From positions 1,563,200-1,570,224 of the forward strand of contig CP070645.1 in assembly GCA_020354275.1 (NCBI GenBank): a stretch of 7,025 bases of DNA. Direction: 5' to 3'. A program made the translations under genes and the position numbers. Below, one piece after another: positions 6,677-7,025 of the stretch (position 1 is its first letter; each line of letters opens with the position of its first letter). The notes under the pieces are model-generated. The model was not told where the DNA came from and searched no databases. It saw only the letters and a program-made list of their open reading frames with translations. The DNA is from Dehalococcoidales bacterium. Its GTDB lineage: Bacteria > Chloroflexota > Dehalococcoidia > Dehalococcoidales > UBA2162.

Positions 6677-6767
6677 TTTATCCACTTCAGGTTCGGGATA
6701 AACCGCCATAGGTATCTCCTTAAGGCCAGCAGCGGCCCTACAGCCTGCAGCAGTGCATGGATAAACC
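6677..6767. repeat. Short repeat GGATAAACC in direct and partial inverted copies
   Basis: GGATAAACC occurs at 6696-6704 and 6759-6767 in direct orientation. Its first seven bases occur inverted (TTTATCC) at 6677-6683, forming a 7-bp stem with the first copy around a 12-base loop. All lie in the non-coding stretch 6600-6865 between the tRNA and the next gene. They could be regulator half-sites or chance. The rest of that stretch holds a T-run and a promoter and no credible gene. Confidence 0.35.
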
Positions 6768-6784
6768 TGCTGATGGTTTTTTTT
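6748..6784 (+). terminator. Candidate weak terminator downstream of the tRNA
   Basis: A run of eight T (6777-6784) follows two overlapping possible stems: CAGCAG/CTGCTG (6748-6753 with 6767-6772, 13-base loop) and AAACC/GGTTT (6763-6767 with 6775-6779). Neither stem is strong and only one can form at a time. It lies about 150-185 bases past the tRNA and just before the next promoter, which is a sensible place for a terminator. Confidence 0.35.
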
Positions 6785-6798
6785 GATTCATACCCCCT

Positions 6799-6827
6799 TT
6801 GACTTCTCACACTCGCCATGATATTCT
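6799..6827 (+). promoter_or_regulatory. Sigma70-type promoter with extended -10 for the gene at 6866
   Basis: TTGACT (6799-6804), 17 bases, then TATTCT (6822-6827) preceded by TG plus one base (6819-6821), an extended -10. The start point would be near 6834, giving a leader of about 32 bases. Within it ACTGTA repeats at 6834-6839 and 6845-6850, an 11-base period, just before the ribosome site; this could be an operator. Confidence 0.6.
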
Positions 6828-6865
6828 TGGCACACTGTAACTGAACTGTAGTAAGGAGGAAATCA

Positions 6866-7025
6866 ATGTCTGAAATTACGAAGAACAGAAAGACAGAAGA
6901 ACAGCCAGACCCTAGAGAACTGATCAAGCCCGGCACGGGACCGGATATCGGCCCTTATCCCTGGCCAGAAATCTGGGAAAAGCTGTCGCCCGGCATGAAG
7001 AGGCTTATCGACCGCTTTACCAAGA
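6866..7025 (+). CDS. Hypothetical protein, 3'-truncated by window edge
   Basis: An ATG at 6866 is preceded by AAGGAGGA (6853-6860) at good spacing and by a convincing promoter at 6799-6827. 53 codons stay open to the end of the window. The visible N terminus is hydrophilic and charged (MSEITKNRKTEEQ), then rich in Pro, Gly and Trp (GPDIGPYPWPEIWEKLSPG), ending with MKRLIDRFTK. There is no signal peptide or membrane segment in this part. I do not recognise the family, and no function is offered. The strong translation and promoter signals are the reason to call it a real gene. Confidence 0.7.
   Translation, partial: MSEITKNRKTEEQPDPRELIKPGTGPDIGPYPWPEIWEKLSPGMKRLIDRFTK

Noticed and set aside
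6376..6802. Two plus-strand open frames crossing the tRNA gene (6376-6603 and 6551-6802)
   Set aside because: They overlap a complete cloverleaf tRNA and have no ribosome site; non-coding shadows.
6524..6865. Attachment-site repeat of the tRNA 3' end
   Set aside because: No second copy of the GGTTCGAATCCCCC-containing 3' end is found in the window, so no integrated element boundary can be claimed.
6658..6936. 92-codon minus-strand open frame across the region right of the tRNA
   Set aside because: It runs antisense through the promoter, ribosome site and first codons of the gene at 6866 and reads through the T-run; no ribosome site or recognisable motif.

Overview
The window looks like bacterial chromosome of about 55-58% G+C. 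The style (a ClpC ATPase, short intergenic gaps, mixed ATG/GTG starts, strong AGGAGG ribosome sites and sigma70-type promoters) fits a Chloroflexota/Dehalococcoidia-type or Gram-positive-like genome. That assignment is an impression from protein sequence style, not a database result. No transposase, CRISPR array or prophage gene is visible.

Layout. (1) Positions 2-1708, plus strand: the C-terminal two thirds of a ClpC-type AAA+ unfoldase, cut by the left edge. (2) An 84-base gap holds a strong near-palindromic hairpin (1734-1762), followed by a stand-alone class I SAM methyltransferase (1793-2581, plus). (3) A 40-base convergent junction with a small inverted repeat. (4) Positions 2622-6263, minus strand: a tightly packed four-gene operon transcribed right to left, encoding a GT4 glycosyltransferase, a Methyltransf_11-type methyltransferase, a probable alpha/alpha-toroid protein and a Methyltransf_24-type methyltransferase. 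It has a near-consensus promoter (TTGCCA, 17 bases, TATAAT; 6359-6387) and a leader of about 90 bases. (5) A divergent promoter region leads to a complete tRNA-Ala(GGC) gene (6524-6599, plus) with the G3:U70 alanine identity pair and encoded CCA. (6) A 266-base non-coding stretch with short repeats, a T-run and a good promoter. (7) The first 53 codons of an unrecognised plus-strand protein (6866 to the window end).

How the genes work together. ClpC with ClpP and adaptors does protein quality control and has no evident link to the rest. The four minus-strand genes abut or overlap (stop directly followed by start; an 11-base overlap; a 17-base gap), so they are almost certainly co-transcribed and translationally coupled. 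A sugar transferase, two different methyltransferases and a toroidal carbohydrate- or terpenoid-like protein suggest synthesis and methyl-decoration of a glycosylated small molecule, lipid or glycan. The product cannot be named from sequence. This operon is the best candidate here for an undescribed pathway. The third methyltransferase gene converges on it but is not part of the same transcript.
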